NCBI GenBank assembly: GCA_903916675.1
Contig: CAIWXQ010000018.1
Coordinates: 62,001 to 126,000, forward strand
DNA from: an uncultured bacterium
GTDB taxonomy: Bacteria; Verrucomicrobiota; Kiritimatiellia; RFP12; CAIWXQ01
Reading direction: 5' to 3'
DNA: 64,000 nucleotides
Shown: one piece after another, positions 8,999 through 17,220 of the stretch
Position numbering within the stretch: the stretch's first letter is position 1
Layout: each line of letters starts with the position of its first letter
Made by a program: the position numbers and the translations under genes
Notes under the pieces: model-generated
The model's input: the letters and a program-made list of their open reading frames with translations, nothing else
What the model was told of the DNA's origin: nothing
The model's database searches: none

Positions 8999-9955
8999 TC
9001 AGTTCCCCTCTATGTCCTGAACTCCGTACACCCTCCGCGCATTCGCTTCGGTCACGGACGCGATCTCTTCCGTCGCAGCTCTCCGCAGCTTTGCCACGGC
9101 ATTTGCAACCAACGGCAGGTTTCCTGGGTGATTGAGTTCTTGCGGAATCGGCAATGCGGGATGTGGGACGCGGGATGCGAGATCGTCAACCGCTGAACCG
9201 CTGAACCATTGAACCGCGGAAGCACGAACTCCCGGCAGCAGATCCGGCGCATCGGTCTCGATCAAGAGCCTCTCCGCAGGCGTGGCTGCGGCCGCGGCGC
9301 GTACGCGTTTCGCCGCAGGGTTGCAGACATTGCCGGCGAAGGAGACGAATCCGCCCATGGACACGATCTCGCGCAGGATTTCCTCTGAGCCGCCGAAGGC
9401 ATGCGCCACAAAGCCGGGGAGGTGCGGCACAAAAGGGCGGAGTGTCTCGAGCCATTCGCCCCAGGCACGCGCGCCATGGCACACCACCGGGCGGTGCAAC
9501 CGCACGGCCAGCTCGAGCTGCGCCTGCAGCACCTGCCGCTGGAGATCACGCGGCGGATTGTCGCGAACGCCATCCAGACCGATCTCGCCGACGGGTGCGG
9601 CGGGATATTGCACAAGCAACTCTTCCAGTTGCGCCAGCCAATTCGCAGGCAGATTGCCTGCATACCACGGGTGCACACCGAAAGCGGGTAGAATGCGGAA
9701 TGTGGAAAGCGGAGTGCGGAGTGCTGCGGCTGTAGTATGCAAAGCAGGCGTGGCATGTAAAACGCGCGGAACGGCTCTCAATTCCACACTGCGCACTCCG
9801 CGTTCCGCGCTCAACCGCCGGACCTTCTGCCAGTCGCTTACAGAGCTGCCGCAGCAACATACGCCGGAGACGCCGGCAGTTAGGGCGGCGGCGACGACGG
9901 CATCGCGACAAGCATCGAAGCGCTCGTCCTGCAGATGGCAGTGGGCGTCGAACAT
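8999..9955 (-). CDS. TatD family metal-dependent hydrolase with two repeat-derived insertions
   Basis: 318 residues from the ATG at 9955 (MFDAHCHLQDERFD). The metal-binding motifs are present: HCH at the start, GEIGLD in the middle, PVVCHGA, and ETDAPDLLP before the C-terminal helix ending in TEANARRVYG. TatD enzymes are 3'-5' exonucleases or related hydrolases with a TIM barrel. Two stretches have no counterpart in the family: about 38 residues before FGVHPWYAG and about 30 residues between ETDAPDLLP and NHPGNLPLV. Both coincide with dispersed repeat DNA and keep the frame. The protein may still fold, because both inserts fall in expected loop positions. The gene may also be decaying. Confidence 0.85.
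   Translation of the reverse strand: MFDAHCHLQDERFDACRDAVVAAALTAGVSGVCCCGSSVSDWQKVRRLSAERGVRSVELRAVPRVLHATPALHTTAAALRTPLSTFRILPAFGVHPWYAGNLPANWLAQLEELLVQYPAAPVGEIGLDGVRDNPPRDLQRQVLQAQLELAVRLHRPVVCHGARAWGEWLETLRPFVPHLPGFVAHAFGGSEEILREIVSMGGFVSFAGNVCNPAAKRVRAAAAATPAERLLIETDAPDLLPGVRASAVQWFSGSAVDDLASRVPHPALPIPQELNHPGNLPLVANAVAKLRRAATEEIASVTEANARRVYGVQDIEGN
9136..9225. repeat. repeat inserted in frame near the 3' end of the tatD-family gene
   Basis: On the coding (minus) strand this stretch is made of iterated GGTTCA(G/A)-type units (GGTTCAATGGTTCAGCGG and onward) followed by TCCCGCATCCCGCGTCCC. It encodes roughly WFSGSAVDDLASRVPHPALP, which no TatD protein has at this point. Reading frame is preserved on both sides. 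Confidence 0.7.
9688..9815. repeat. palindromic repeat inserted in frame in the middle of the tatD-family gene
   Basis: The left arm GAATGCGGAATGTGGAAAGC continues GGAGTGCGGAGTGC. It is matched in inverted orientation by CACTGCGCACTCCGCGTTCC on the right. It encodes about 38 extra residues (including VRSVELRAVPRVLH) between the DWQKVRRL helix and FGVHPWY. Confidence 0.78.
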
Positions 9956-10067
9956 GGACGGAGAGAGAGTTCGGTGTTCCCGTTGGGTGGACAACAGAAT
10001 CATGAAGTTCGATTGCCGGCTGTGGCCACAACTTCGACATTCGGAGTTCGATATTCTGCGGTTCTCG

Positions 10068-10967
10068 CTATCTGGCGCCGCCCAGCGTTTTACGGTAATG
10101 GGCGCGTTCGAATCCCGCGCGGCTGCCGAAGCCGACCGTACGCATGGCACCGCGAAACTCGCTCACCTGCCGGTGGCCCTTGTGGGCCAGCCATTCCCTG
10201 AGGCCAGTAAGGATTTCGCCGGCGGGATTGGCGTCGGGGCGCAGGTAGAGGGCAGAACAGGGGCAGACCACCGTGGCGCCGACGAGCAGCGCCTGGATGG
10301 CGTCGTCTGCCGTGTGTACGCCGCCGGTCAGCGCGATGTCGATGTCGAGATGGTCGCGCAGGATGGCTGTCCAGCGCAGCGGCAGGCGCAGATCCTTGCT
10401 GGCGGAGAAGTTGGCGTTGTAGCGCAGGTGGCCGGTCTCGATGTTGATGTCGGGCTGCATGAAGCGGTTGAAGAGCTCGACGCCCTTGGCGCCGGCCGCC
10501 TGCAGGCCGCGGCAGAAGGGGATGAGCGCGGTGTAGAAGGGGCTGATCTTCACCACCACCGGCAGGCGCGTGGAGGAGGCCACCTGCCGTACGAGTTCGA
10601 GCTGGCACGCCTCGATCGACGCGGAAGTTTCGGACGCGTCCTCGGGAATGTCGTAGAGGTTCAGCTCAATCGCGGCTGCGCCGGTAGCCTCGATCTCTTT
10701 GGCGAACAGACCCCATTTCGCGTGTGAGTGGCAGTTGACGCTGGCGATGACGGGGATGGAGACCGCCTGGCGGATGGCCTGCAGGTTCTCCAAGTGGGCG
10801 GTGCCTACGCTCGGCAACTCCTCCTCAAAAATCGAACGAGAGACCAGGGCGGCGAACCCCATCTCCTCCAGCTTGCGGGCGCTTTCCGGTGTGCCAGTCA
10901 GGCTGCAGCTGGCGGCGACCAGCGGGTTCTTGAGCGTGAGGCCGAGGTAGGAGGTGGTCAGGTCCAT
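10068..10967 (-). CDS. dihydroorotate dehydrogenase-like flavoprotein
   Basis: 299 residues starting MDLTTSYLGLTLKNPLVAASC, the typical opening of class 1 DHOD-like TIM barrels. Other matching parts are IPVIASVNCHS, AAAIELNLYDIPED, LPVVVKISPFYT, GAKGVELFNRFMQPD and the phosphate-binding end of the barrel IALTGGVHTADDAIQALLVGA. FMN binding is expected. Members of this branch are annotated only as dihydroorotate dehydrogenase-like; the true substrate is not settled, and no other pyrimidine gene is nearby. The tatD-family gene follows on the same strand after 112 bases. Confidence 0.85.
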   Translation of the reverse strand: MDLTTSYLGLTLKNPLVAASCSLTGTPESARKLEEMGFAALVSRSIFEEELPSVGTAHLENLQAIRQAVSIPVIASVNCHSHAKWGLFAKEIEATGAAAIELNLYDIPEDASETSASIEACQLELVRQVASSTRLPVVVKISPFYTALIPFCRGLQAAGAKGVELFNRFMQPDINIETGHLRYNANFSASKDLRLPLRWTAILRDHLDIDIALTGGVHTADDAIQALLVGATVVCPCSALYLRPDANPAGEILTGLREWLAHKGHRQVSEFRGAMRTVGFGSRAGFERAHYRKTLGGAR

Positions 10968-11106
10968 GGCGCGTTCATCCTATTGGCCCGGGGTGCGAAC
11001 CCGGCGGCCGGTTGGGCCGGGCCCGCAGCGCCCAGCCAGCGCGCCTCGGAAAGCCTGCGGGACTCCGAGGGTTGCACAAGCGAACTGTATGTGACATCTT
11101 AGGGCG

Positions 11107-11448
11107 GTGTCAAACGTGGAGAGTGATCGCTTGATCTATCGACAGCCATCCTTTGGGGAGCGGATCGTCCTGGCCTGTGGCGTGGCGCGGCGCTTGCTGC
11201 TGCACCTGTTCCGGCCTGGCCGGATCCGTGCCAGTCATGCACTGCGCCAAGGCGCCTGTCGGCGGTGCGGCGCCTGTTGCCGCCTGGTGACGACCTGTCC
11301 GTACGTGTGCGAGGAGCAGGGCATGACCGCCTGCAGCCGCCACAAGCGGACGCGCCTGCCGAACTGCGTCAATTTTCCGATTGATCGCCGGGATCTGGCC
11401 GATCGTGATCGCGTCGCGCCGCATGAGCCGTGCGGATTCTCGTGGTAA
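11107..11448 (+). CDS. small cysteine-rich protein, YkgJ-like cluster
   Basis: 113 residues from a GTG start at 11107; a second GTG nine bases downstream is equally possible. A basic, partly hydrophobic N-terminal helix (FGERIVLACGVARRLLLHLF) precedes a cysteine cluster: CRRCGACCRL, then CPYVC, TACSRHKRTRLPNCVNFP and a final C in HEPCGF. CxxCxxCC with later cysteines and a following CxxFP resembles the YkgJ family, thought to bind zinc or an iron-sulfur cluster. Function is unknown. It is divergent from the dihydroorotate dehydrogenase-like gene and converges on the PTS EIIA gene. Confidence 0.7.
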   Translation: MSNVESDRLIYRQPSFGERIVLACGVARRLLLHLFRPGRIRASHALRQGACRRCGACCRLVTTCPYVCEEQGMTACSRHKRTRLPNCVNFPIDRRDLADRDRVAPHEPCGFSW

Positions 11449-11490
11449 TTGACGCTGCTGCCCGCTGGATTTGCCGCGGCAGGGAATCGC

Positions 11491-12006
11491 TCACATGTGG
11501 CCAAGCGGTGCCGGCTGGACGTGCAGTGAGGTTTCCACACGGCCGAACGCGGCGAGAATTTCCGCTGCGGGCAGTTGGCGTGAGAGTGCGTCACGCGTCT
11601 CCGCGTTCTGCAGGATCCGACTAAGGTGCGCCAGCAGGCGCAGGTGGTGGCCGGGATCGCGGCTCAGGATCACGAACAGCGTCCGGACCGGGAGTTCGTC
11701 CGGGGCATCGAAGTCGACCGGCTGTTCGAGAAACGAAAGGGTCAGGATCGATTCGGGCATCTGCAGCGTGGCCGTGCTTTGCGGATGGGGGAGGGCAATG
11801 CCGTCGCCGATGCCGGTCGATGCGATCTCCTCGCGCCGCAGGATTTCCTCGATGACGCGGTCGCGGCTCACGTTTTCCGGCAGGCGCATACGATCTACGG
11901 CAGCAATCAGAGCGCTGGCCTTATCGCTGCCGGGAACGCCATAAAAAATTCCACCCCGGGTTAACAGAGTGGTGACGGGGCACAGGTCCACAGAGTCCAT
12001 GCGCAT
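11491..12006 (-). CDS. PTS EIIA (PtsN/fructose-type) domain protein
   Basis: 171 residues, one EIIA type-2 domain. The phosphorylatable histidine is H74 in GIGDGIALPHPQ, and the C-terminal helical part LLAHLSRILQNAETRDALSR matches the family. Such stand-alone EIIA proteins act as phosphorylation-dependent regulators (PtsN-like) or deliver phosphate to a sugar permease. No EIIB, EIIC, HPr or EI gene is visible here, so a regulatory role is the simpler inference. It lies 27 bases downstream of the U32 peptidase gene on the same strand and may be co-transcribed. Confidence 0.88.
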   Translation of the reverse strand: MRMDSVDLCPVTTLLTRGGIFYGVPGSDKASALIAAVDRMRLPENVSRDRVIEEILRREEIASTGIGDGIALPHPQSTATLQMPESILTLSFLEQPVDFDAPDELPVRTLFVILSRDPGHHLRLLAHLSRILQNAETRDALSRQLPAAEILAAFGRVETSLHVQPAPLGHM

Positions 12007-12033
12007 GTAGTGTCCACGAAAAGCGGGGGGGCG

Positions 12034-14610
12034 TCAAGTGGCTGGCCGGGTGCGCGGCAGGCCGGGCAGGTTGGGCGGCGACCAGAGAAAATCGGTGCGG
12101 AACCAGCGTACGCTGTTGCGGCGCAGGACCGGCAGCGCAGCGGCTTGCGAGAAGGATTCCTCCGCGACCGTCACCCAGCGGTTGTCGAGCCGGTGGACCA
12201 CCAGCCGTCCGCCGCGGCGGTTGACTAATCTCCAGGGAGGCGGGCGTTCGCTGGCTACCATTGGCGGCGTTTCGGAGAGGAAGAGCGGCGTGTGCTGCCA
12301 GGCCAGCACCTCGACTTCCGGGCCTTCCTGACTGGCGAACGAGGCGATGTTCTCTTCCGTATCCTCGGGTGCGGCCACGGCGCGCGCTATGCCCAGTTCG
12401 GCCAGCAGGCCGCGGGCGGCGTGGTTCAGGCCATAGAGCGACCAGTCGGCCGTGAGGTGCAGTGGTTCGCGGGTCGCATCGCGCAGCATCTGCCAGCCGC
12501 CCAGACCGGCGCACTCCCACTGCCGCCAGCCATCCGCCAGCAGTGCGGCGATCGTTGTGCGCAGCACCTCTTCCTCCGGTTGACGCGTCACGGCCGGCAA
12601 CGCCAGCCGCAGCCGTGCACGTGGCGCCAACTGCAGCCAGGCTTCCAGTTGGGCGCGAACCGCATCAATGGCCTGATGCCCCAGATAAAGGACGATCTCG
12701 TCCGCCGTGGCCAGCGCTTCCACCGGCGGCAGCGCGAGGTCAACCTTGACCGTCCAGTGCGCAGCCTCGGATTTCGGCGCGACAGGTTCGCCGGCTCGTT
12801 CCACGATGCCGAATGCGGCGCAGGCAGCGGTGCGCCGCGCTTGCCGCGCCGCATCCCATTGCGTGCGGAGCGCGTCGAACAGCTGGCGCCGCGCCTCGTT
12901 CAGCACGGAAACGGGAACGAACAACCCCTGCGGATCGTCCAGTTCGAGCGTTGCCACCTGCCACGGGGTGTCGCCGGAACGCTCGAGCGCACGTCGGAGC
13001 GCAGCTACGGTCTGCTCCGGCTGGCGTGCGGAAGAGAGAGACAATGCGGAGGAGAATGTGGCGGAAATTGCAGGGGCTGGGACACAGTGGGCACGGACGG
13101 GGGTTGGGACACAGAGGTCACTGAGGGGAGATGAGGGCATAGAGGGATTTTGATCCGCGGCAGGCAGCATTCTCTGTGTGCTCATCTCCGCTCGGTGTTC
13201 ACTGTGTCCTGCGCATGTACCTGTCTCCGGCGTATCTGCCAGCACCGTGGCAATGAGCGTCATCCCGTCCGGCCGCAGGGTGGCCTGCACGCGCACCGGC
13301 CGTGTGAAGCGGCAGTCGGTGGGGCGTGGCAGCGTCGCCTGGTAGTGGCGGCGCACGGCCTGCGAGGCGGAGCAGAAGACCGTGGTGCCGTGTGGAATCT
13401 CGGGGATTTCGCCGTCGTCGGGCAGCCGGACCTCGACGGCGTTCCCGGCCGGCACGGAGATCTCGAGGCGGCTGGCGCCGGCGCGACGCAGCGCGTCCAC
13501 GGCGAAGCCGAACGGTTTGCCGCCGCGCGCGGGGTCGATCTGCAGGCCGTCGTGTTTTTCGAGCGCGCGCCGTGTTGTAAAGCGCAGCCAGCGTCCGCCG
13601 CGCGTGTCATGCGTCACGGCATCCGCCGTGCCGATGGGCGCGCCGCGGTGGCCGACGGCCGCGGCGTCGATGATCTTCTCGGCTGGCGTCTCGCGGCTGG
13701 CGGCATAGAGCTGCGTCCAGGGGCGGCTGAAGATGGTCTGCAGGTCCTGCACGCGCGCGACTTCCTCGCTTGGCGGCAGGGTTCCATCGAGCTTGCGGCG
13801 GTAGTAGTCGGTGACGCAGGCAACATAGCAGGCATTCTTCATGCGCCCCTCGATCTTGAGGCTGGCAATGCCGCCGGCAATCAACTCCGGCGTCAGCGGC
13901 GCGAGCGCAAGGTCGCGCATGGAGAAGGGGAACGCGGTGGTCGGGGTGGCGGGGCGGTCGTGCGGGGCGGCCGTGGCGAATGGTTCGCGGCAGCAATAGG
14001 CGCAACGGCCGCGGTTGCCGCTGCGGCCGGTTTGCCGGGCCGAGAAGAGGCAGAGTCCGCTGTAGGAATAGCAGAGCGCGCCATGCACGAAGACCTCAAC
14101 CTCGATGCCCGCCTCGCGGCCGATGCGCGCGGCTTCGGCGAGCGTCAGCTCGCGCGCCAGCACGACGCGGCGGAAGCCTAGCCCGGCCAGGGCGCGGGCA
14201 CCGGCGAGATCGTGCACGGCCAATTGCGTGCTGGCGTGCAGGCGCAGGCGCGGGAAGCAGCGGCGGGCGATGAGCAGGATGCCCAGATCCTGCACGATCG
14301 CTGCATCCACGCCGAGGTCGTCGAGTTCCTCCAGCGTCTCGATGGCGTCGGCCAGCTCGCGCTCCAGAATCAGCGTGTTGAGCGTGACGTAGACGCGGCG
14401 CGGCCGCGGCAGCGCATGGGCATGCGCCACCAGCCGGCGGAGTTCCTCCGGCGTGAGATTGACGGCCTCGGCGCGCGCTGAAAAGCGGCGTAGTCCGGCG
14501 TAGACGGCATCTGCGCCGTAGTGCAGCGCGGCGCAGGCGGCGGCAAAATCACCGGCCGGCGCCAGCAATTCAGGGCGCGCGGGAGGCGGAATGGACGAAA
14601 CGGTGGGCAT
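12034..14610 (-). CDS. U32 family peptidase (DUF3656-containing) with an in-frame repeat insertion
   Basis: 858 residues from the ATG at 14610 (MPTVSSIPPPARPELLAPAG). The U32 catalytic-type domain occupies the first 330 residues: ELLAPAGDFAAACAALHYGADAVYAG split over two strands, VEVFVHGALCYSYSGLC, then the cysteine-rich RGRCAYCCREPF and SLKIEGRMKNACYVACVT. The C-terminal half is the DUF3656-type extension of YhbU/RlhA-like proteins, which in E. coli take part in 23S rRNA hydroxylation. Between VLADTPE and ARQPEQTV an extra 50-60 residues rich in Ser, Pro and Thr are encoded by a palindromic repeat (13077-13225). Frame is kept across it. An upstream extension to 14847 lacks family similarity. 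Confidence 0.88.
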   Translation of the reverse strand: MPTVSSIPPPARPELLAPAGDFAAACAALHYGADAVYAGLRRFSARAEAVNLTPEELRRLVAHAHALPRPRRVYVTLNTLILERELADAIETLEELDDLGVDAAIVQDLGILLIARRCFPRLRLHASTQLAVHDLAGARALAGLGFRRVVLARELTLAEAARIGREAGIEVEVFVHGALCYSYSGLCLFSARQTGRSGNRGRCAYCCREPFATAAPHDRPATPTTAFPFSMRDLALAPLTPELIAGGIASLKIEGRMKNACYVACVTDYYRRKLDGTLPPSEEVARVQDLQTIFSRPWTQLYAASRETPAEKIIDAAAVGHRGAPIGTADAVTHDTRGGRWLRFTTRRALEKHDGLQIDPARGGKPFGFAVDALRRAGASRLEISVPAGNAVEVRLPDDGEIPEIPHGTTVFCSASQAVRRHYQATLPRPTDCRFTRPVRVQATLRPDGMTLIATVLADTPETGTCAGHSEHRAEMSTQRMLPAADQNPSMPSSPLSDLCVPTPVRAHCVPAPAISATFSSALSLSSARQPEQTVAALRRALERSGDTPWQVATLELDDPQGLFVPVSVLNEARRQLFDALRTQWDAARQARRTAACAAFGIVERAGEPVAPKSEAAHWTVKVDLALPPVEALATADEIVLYLGHQAIDAVRAQLEAWLQLAPRARLRLALPAVTRQPEEEVLRTTIAALLADGWRQWECAGLGGWQMLRDATREPLHLTADWSLYGLNHAARGLLAELGIARAVAAPEDTEENIASFASQEGPEVEVLAWQHTPLFLSETPPMVASERPPPWRLVNRRGGRLVVHRLDNRWVTVAEESFSQAAALPVLRRNSVRWFRTDFLWSPPNLPGLPRTRPAT
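13077..13225. repeat. ACACAGAG-family palindromic repeat inside the U32 peptidase gene
   Basis: The left arm GGGACACAGTGGGCACGGAC with GGGGAGATGAGGGCATAGAG is matched in inverted orientation by CTCTGTGTGCTCATCTCCGC and GTTCACTGTGTCCTG. The same GGGACACAGAGGGCACAGAG core occurs inside lipA (39276) and at the right edge of the window (63945). Confidence 0.85.
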
Positions 14611-14906
14611 ATCCGGCAATCCGTCGGCGGAGTTGATTCGCCGGTCATCAGCATACCGTTTCCGGCGGGTGTTGTCCCGCCGGTTCGATTCGGCCAAAAA
14701 TATGCCGTTTTTGCTGATGTTTCGTGCCAACTTCTGACGGCGTGCGGCTGGGACGTGCGGCGGCAACGCGCGCCGGATTGCGGGAGAAAAAAGGATTTTC
14801 CCTGGCCGCATCTTTTTTTTATTGCATTTTCCCAATAACTGCGGCACATTCGCACCAACCGTGGGATATTTCTCACTGCACTGAAACGTTGAAAGGAGTC
14901 AAGGAT

Positions 14907-15206
14907 ATGGCTACCGCGAAGAAGGCCCCGAAGACCAAGTCTCAGATTCTGAGCGCTGTTGCCGAAGCGGCCGGCATCACAAAGAAGCAGGCGAAGGAGG
15001 CCATCGAAGCGCTTCTCGCCATTGCTTACGTTGGCGCGAAGGACAAGAAGGGTTTCATGATTCCTGGCTTGGGCAAGCTGATCAAGGTGCAGCGCAAGGC
15101 GCGCATGGGTCGCAACCCGGCCACGGGCGAGGCGATCAAGATTCCGGCTAAGACGGTCGCGAAGTTCCGTCTGTGCAAGGCCGCCAAGGAAGCGGTCCTG
15201 AAGTAA
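14907..15206 (+). CDS. HU/IHF-type DNA-binding protein
   Basis: 99 residues from the ATG at 14907, with an AAAGGAG site 8 bases upstream. The N-terminus is an Ala/Lys-rich lead (MATAKKAPKTKSQIL), followed by the HU dimerisation helices (VAEAAGITKKQAKEAIEAL) and the beta-arm region with the diagnostic GRNPATGEAIKIPAKTVAKF. HU bends DNA and compacts the nucleoid. The gene is monocistronic: its upstream region is AT-rich and a strong terminator follows. An in-frame extension to 14724 has no ribosome site. Confidence 0.95.
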   Translation: MATAKKAPKTKSQILSAVAEAAGITKKQAKEAIEALLAIAYVGAKDKKGFMIPGLGKLIKVQRKARMGRNPATGEAIKIPAKTVAKFRLCKAAKEAVLK

Positions 15207-15226
15207 GCTGTCGAATCGGTTTACAG

Positions 15227-15269
15227 GAGATGGCCGCGACGCCTCGTGTGTTGCGGCCATTCTCTTTTT
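15227..15269 (+). terminator. intrinsic terminator after the HU gene
   Basis: GAGATGGCCGC pairs with GCGGCCATTCTC (one bulged base) and is followed by five T residues, 20 bases after the HU stop codon. Confidence 0.88.
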
Positions 15270-15338
15270 CTGCGAGGGGGCGCGGTTCAACGGCACGGCC
15301 GGCTGTTGGATCTGAGCGCTTCGGGCGGGAAACACCCC

Positions 15339-15938
15339 ATGCGGATTTACGTGGATTTCGACGACGTGCTGTGTGAGACCGCCCAGGCGCTCTCCCGCCT
15401 GGCGCGTGCGATGTTCGGCCGCGACGTGCCGTTCGAGCGGATCCACGACTTCGACCTGCAGAAAGCCTTCGCGCTGGAACGCGCGCAGTACGAGGCGCTG
15501 ATGGAACGCGCCCACGAAACGGAATTCCTGCTCGCTTTCCCGCCTATGCCCGGCGGCGTCGACTGCCTGCGTGCCTGGCAGGCACGGGGACTCGAGGTTG
15601 CCATTGTGACCGGCCGACCGGCCGCCACCCACCGCGCCAGCCGCGCCTGGCTGCAGCGGCACGGACTCGATGCGTTGCCGGTGATCTTCGTGGACAAATA
15701 CAGCCGCGGCCATCCGTCGCCGGCGGATGCGCCGCCGACCCTGTCGACTGCCGCCCTGCTGCGCGATCCGTTCGACGTGGCGATCGACGATTCTCCCGTC
15801 GCGCTCGACGCGCTGCAACAGCGCGCCGCCGGGCGCACAATCGTCTTCGACCGCCCCTGGAACCACGCCTACGACTGCGCCAGCCCCCGCATCGCGCGCT
15901 GTTGCGGTTGGGGCGATGTCGCCCGCGCGGTGGCGTGA
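15339..15938 (+). CDS. HAD superfamily phosphatase, NT5C/5' nucleotidase type
   Basis: 199 residues from the ATG at 15339. The HAD motif I is MRIYVDFDDVLCET, with the nucleophile and acid at D6 and D8. Motif II is the VAIVTGRP strand. Motif III/IV is in VAIDDSPVALDAL near residue 150. The spacing and the VDFDDVLCET opening fit the NT5C-like 5'(3')-deoxyribonucleotidase or YorS-type branch, though the substrate cannot be read from sequence. It sits between HU, whose terminator isolates it, and a parvulin on the same strand. Confidence 0.78.
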   Translation: MRIYVDFDDVLCETAQALSRLARAMFGRDVPFERIHDFDLQKAFALERAQYEALMERAHETEFLLAFPPMPGGVDCLRAWQARGLEVAIVTGRPAATHRASRAWLQRHGLDALPVIFVDKYSRGHPSPADAPPTLSTAALLRDPFDVAIDDSPVALDALQQRAAGRTIVFDRPWNHAYDCASPRIARCCGWGDVARAVA

Positions 15939-16119
15939 GATTTCGCCCCCCGAAACCACAAATGGACGAACGCCCCCCGCAACGTTTGGAGGGCACTCCA
16001 CCGGGCGCGTCAGCCGCACACCTTCAGAAATCGGAACGCTGCGGGTCTGTGGTTTTGCGGTTCTTTGGCCTCTTTTTTGCGCTTCGCACCGCCGCATCCA
16101 GCGATTACACTCTCGCCCC

Positions 16120-17022
16120 ATGACCAACGCATACCCCACCATCACCATCCATGGCCAGGTATTGCCGCCCGAGGCCATCGAGTTCGAGCTCGGCCGGCTC
16201 GTCAAGTTCTACAGCCAGCATCTGCCGGAAGAACAGGTGCGCGCGCAACTGCCGACGCTGCGCGAACGCGCGGTGGAGCAGGCCATCGGCGCGCGGCTGC
16301 TGTTCGACGAGGCGGCGCGGCAGAACCTCCCCGTGCCTGACGCGGAGGTGGACGAGCGGCTCGCGCAGATGAAGAAGCAGGTCGGCGGCGCGAAGAAATT
16401 CGAGACGCTGCTGCAGCGGCAGAAGCTGACAGAAGCTGCGCTGCGAGACCAGATCCGCGCTGGCCGCCGCGTGGACAAGCTGATCGAGCAGACCGTGGCG
16501 GGTGTGCCGGAGCCGACCGAGGCGGAGATGCGCGCGCATTTTGCCGCTCACGAGGCGGAGTACATCCGGCCTGAGCGCGTGCAGGCGCAGCACATCTTGG
16601 TGGGGTCGAAGGGGACCGGCAAGGAGGCGCGCGCCGCCGCCCAGGCCAAAATCACGGCGATTCGCGAGCGCGTGCAGGCCGGGAAGTCGTTCGCCGACGA
16701 GGCGGCTGCGCACTCCGAATGCCCGAGCGGCCGCGAATCCGGCGGCAGTCTCGGCTGGTTCGGCCGCGGCATGATGGTGCCGGCGTTTGACACCGCCGCA
16801 TTCAGCCTGGCGGTCGGCGAGATCAGCGAGATCGTCGAGACGCAGTTCGGTTTCCACATCATCCAGAAGACTGGCCACGAGGAGCAGACGACCACGACGT
16901 TCGAGGATGCCCACGAGTCGGTCCGCGATTTTCTTCGCCATGCCAAGCGCGGCGCCGCGCTCTCCGCCTTCGTGGCCGAATTGCGCCGCAAGACGCCGGA
17001 CATTCGTGTGGAAGGCCGTTAG
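16120..17022 (+). CDS. parvulin-type peptidylprolyl isomerase (PpiC/SurA-like)
   Basis: 300 residues from the ATG at 16120. A helical chaperone-like N-terminal half (including LPEEQVRAQLPTLRERAVEQ) precedes a PpiC domain from about residue 153: VQAQHILVGSKGTGKEAR, FADEAAAHSECPSGRESGG, LGWFGRGMMVPAFDTAAF, and VETQFGFHIIQKTGHE. No signal peptide is visible, so the protein is likely cytoplasmic, or exported by a leader not evident here. The stop codon TAG is formed by the first bases of a repeat (GTTAGGCTG) that fills the gap to ruvA. Confidence 0.9.
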   Translation: MTNAYPTITIHGQVLPPEAIEFELGRLVKFYSQHLPEEQVRAQLPTLRERAVEQAIGARLLFDEAARQNLPVPDAEVDERLAQMKKQVGGAKKFETLLQRQKLTEAALRDQIRAGRRVDKLIEQTVAGVPEPTEAEMRAHFAAHEAEYIRPERVQAQHILVGSKGTGKEARAAAQAKITAIRERVQAGKSFADEAAAHSECPSGRESGGSLGWFGRGMMVPAFDTAAFSLAVGEISEIVETQFGFHIIQKTGHEEQTTTTFEDAHESVRDFLRHAKRGAALSAFVAELRRKTPDIRVEGR

Positions 17023-17220
17023 GCTGATAGACTATAAGCTATTGGTTGCAGGGGCAACAGGCGCCAGTCGCCAATCTCATCGGCGTCGGCGTCGGTATCG
17101 CGATCGGGATCGAAAGAAGGCGGCGCAGTCACAGAAGGCGTAAGTCCCTTGGCGCTTTTCCCCTAACAGCCTTAACCCCTACAGCCTACCAGCCTAAGAA
17201 GAATCCTACCGGCTTCCTAG
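17020..17220. repeat. composite repeat between ppiC-like gene and ruvA
   Basis: The left part GTTAGGCTGATAGACTATAA is mirrored on the right by inverted TTAGGCTG/GTAGG units (CCCTAACAGCCTTAACCCCT, ACAGCCTACCAGCCTAAG). In the middle lies an ATCGG-type tract (GGCGTCGGTATCGCGATCGG). Both converging genes end within the repeat: TAG of the parvulin gene at 17020 and TAG of ruvA at 17206. Related TTAGGC/CTAGG sequence occurs at 37400-37440 and at the 3' end of nikR. Confidence 0.75.

Noticed and set aside
14822-14850. Candidate promoter TTGCAT-17-CACATT before the HU gene
   Set aside because: The -10 match is poor; the AT-rich region probably holds a promoter but I cannot place it.
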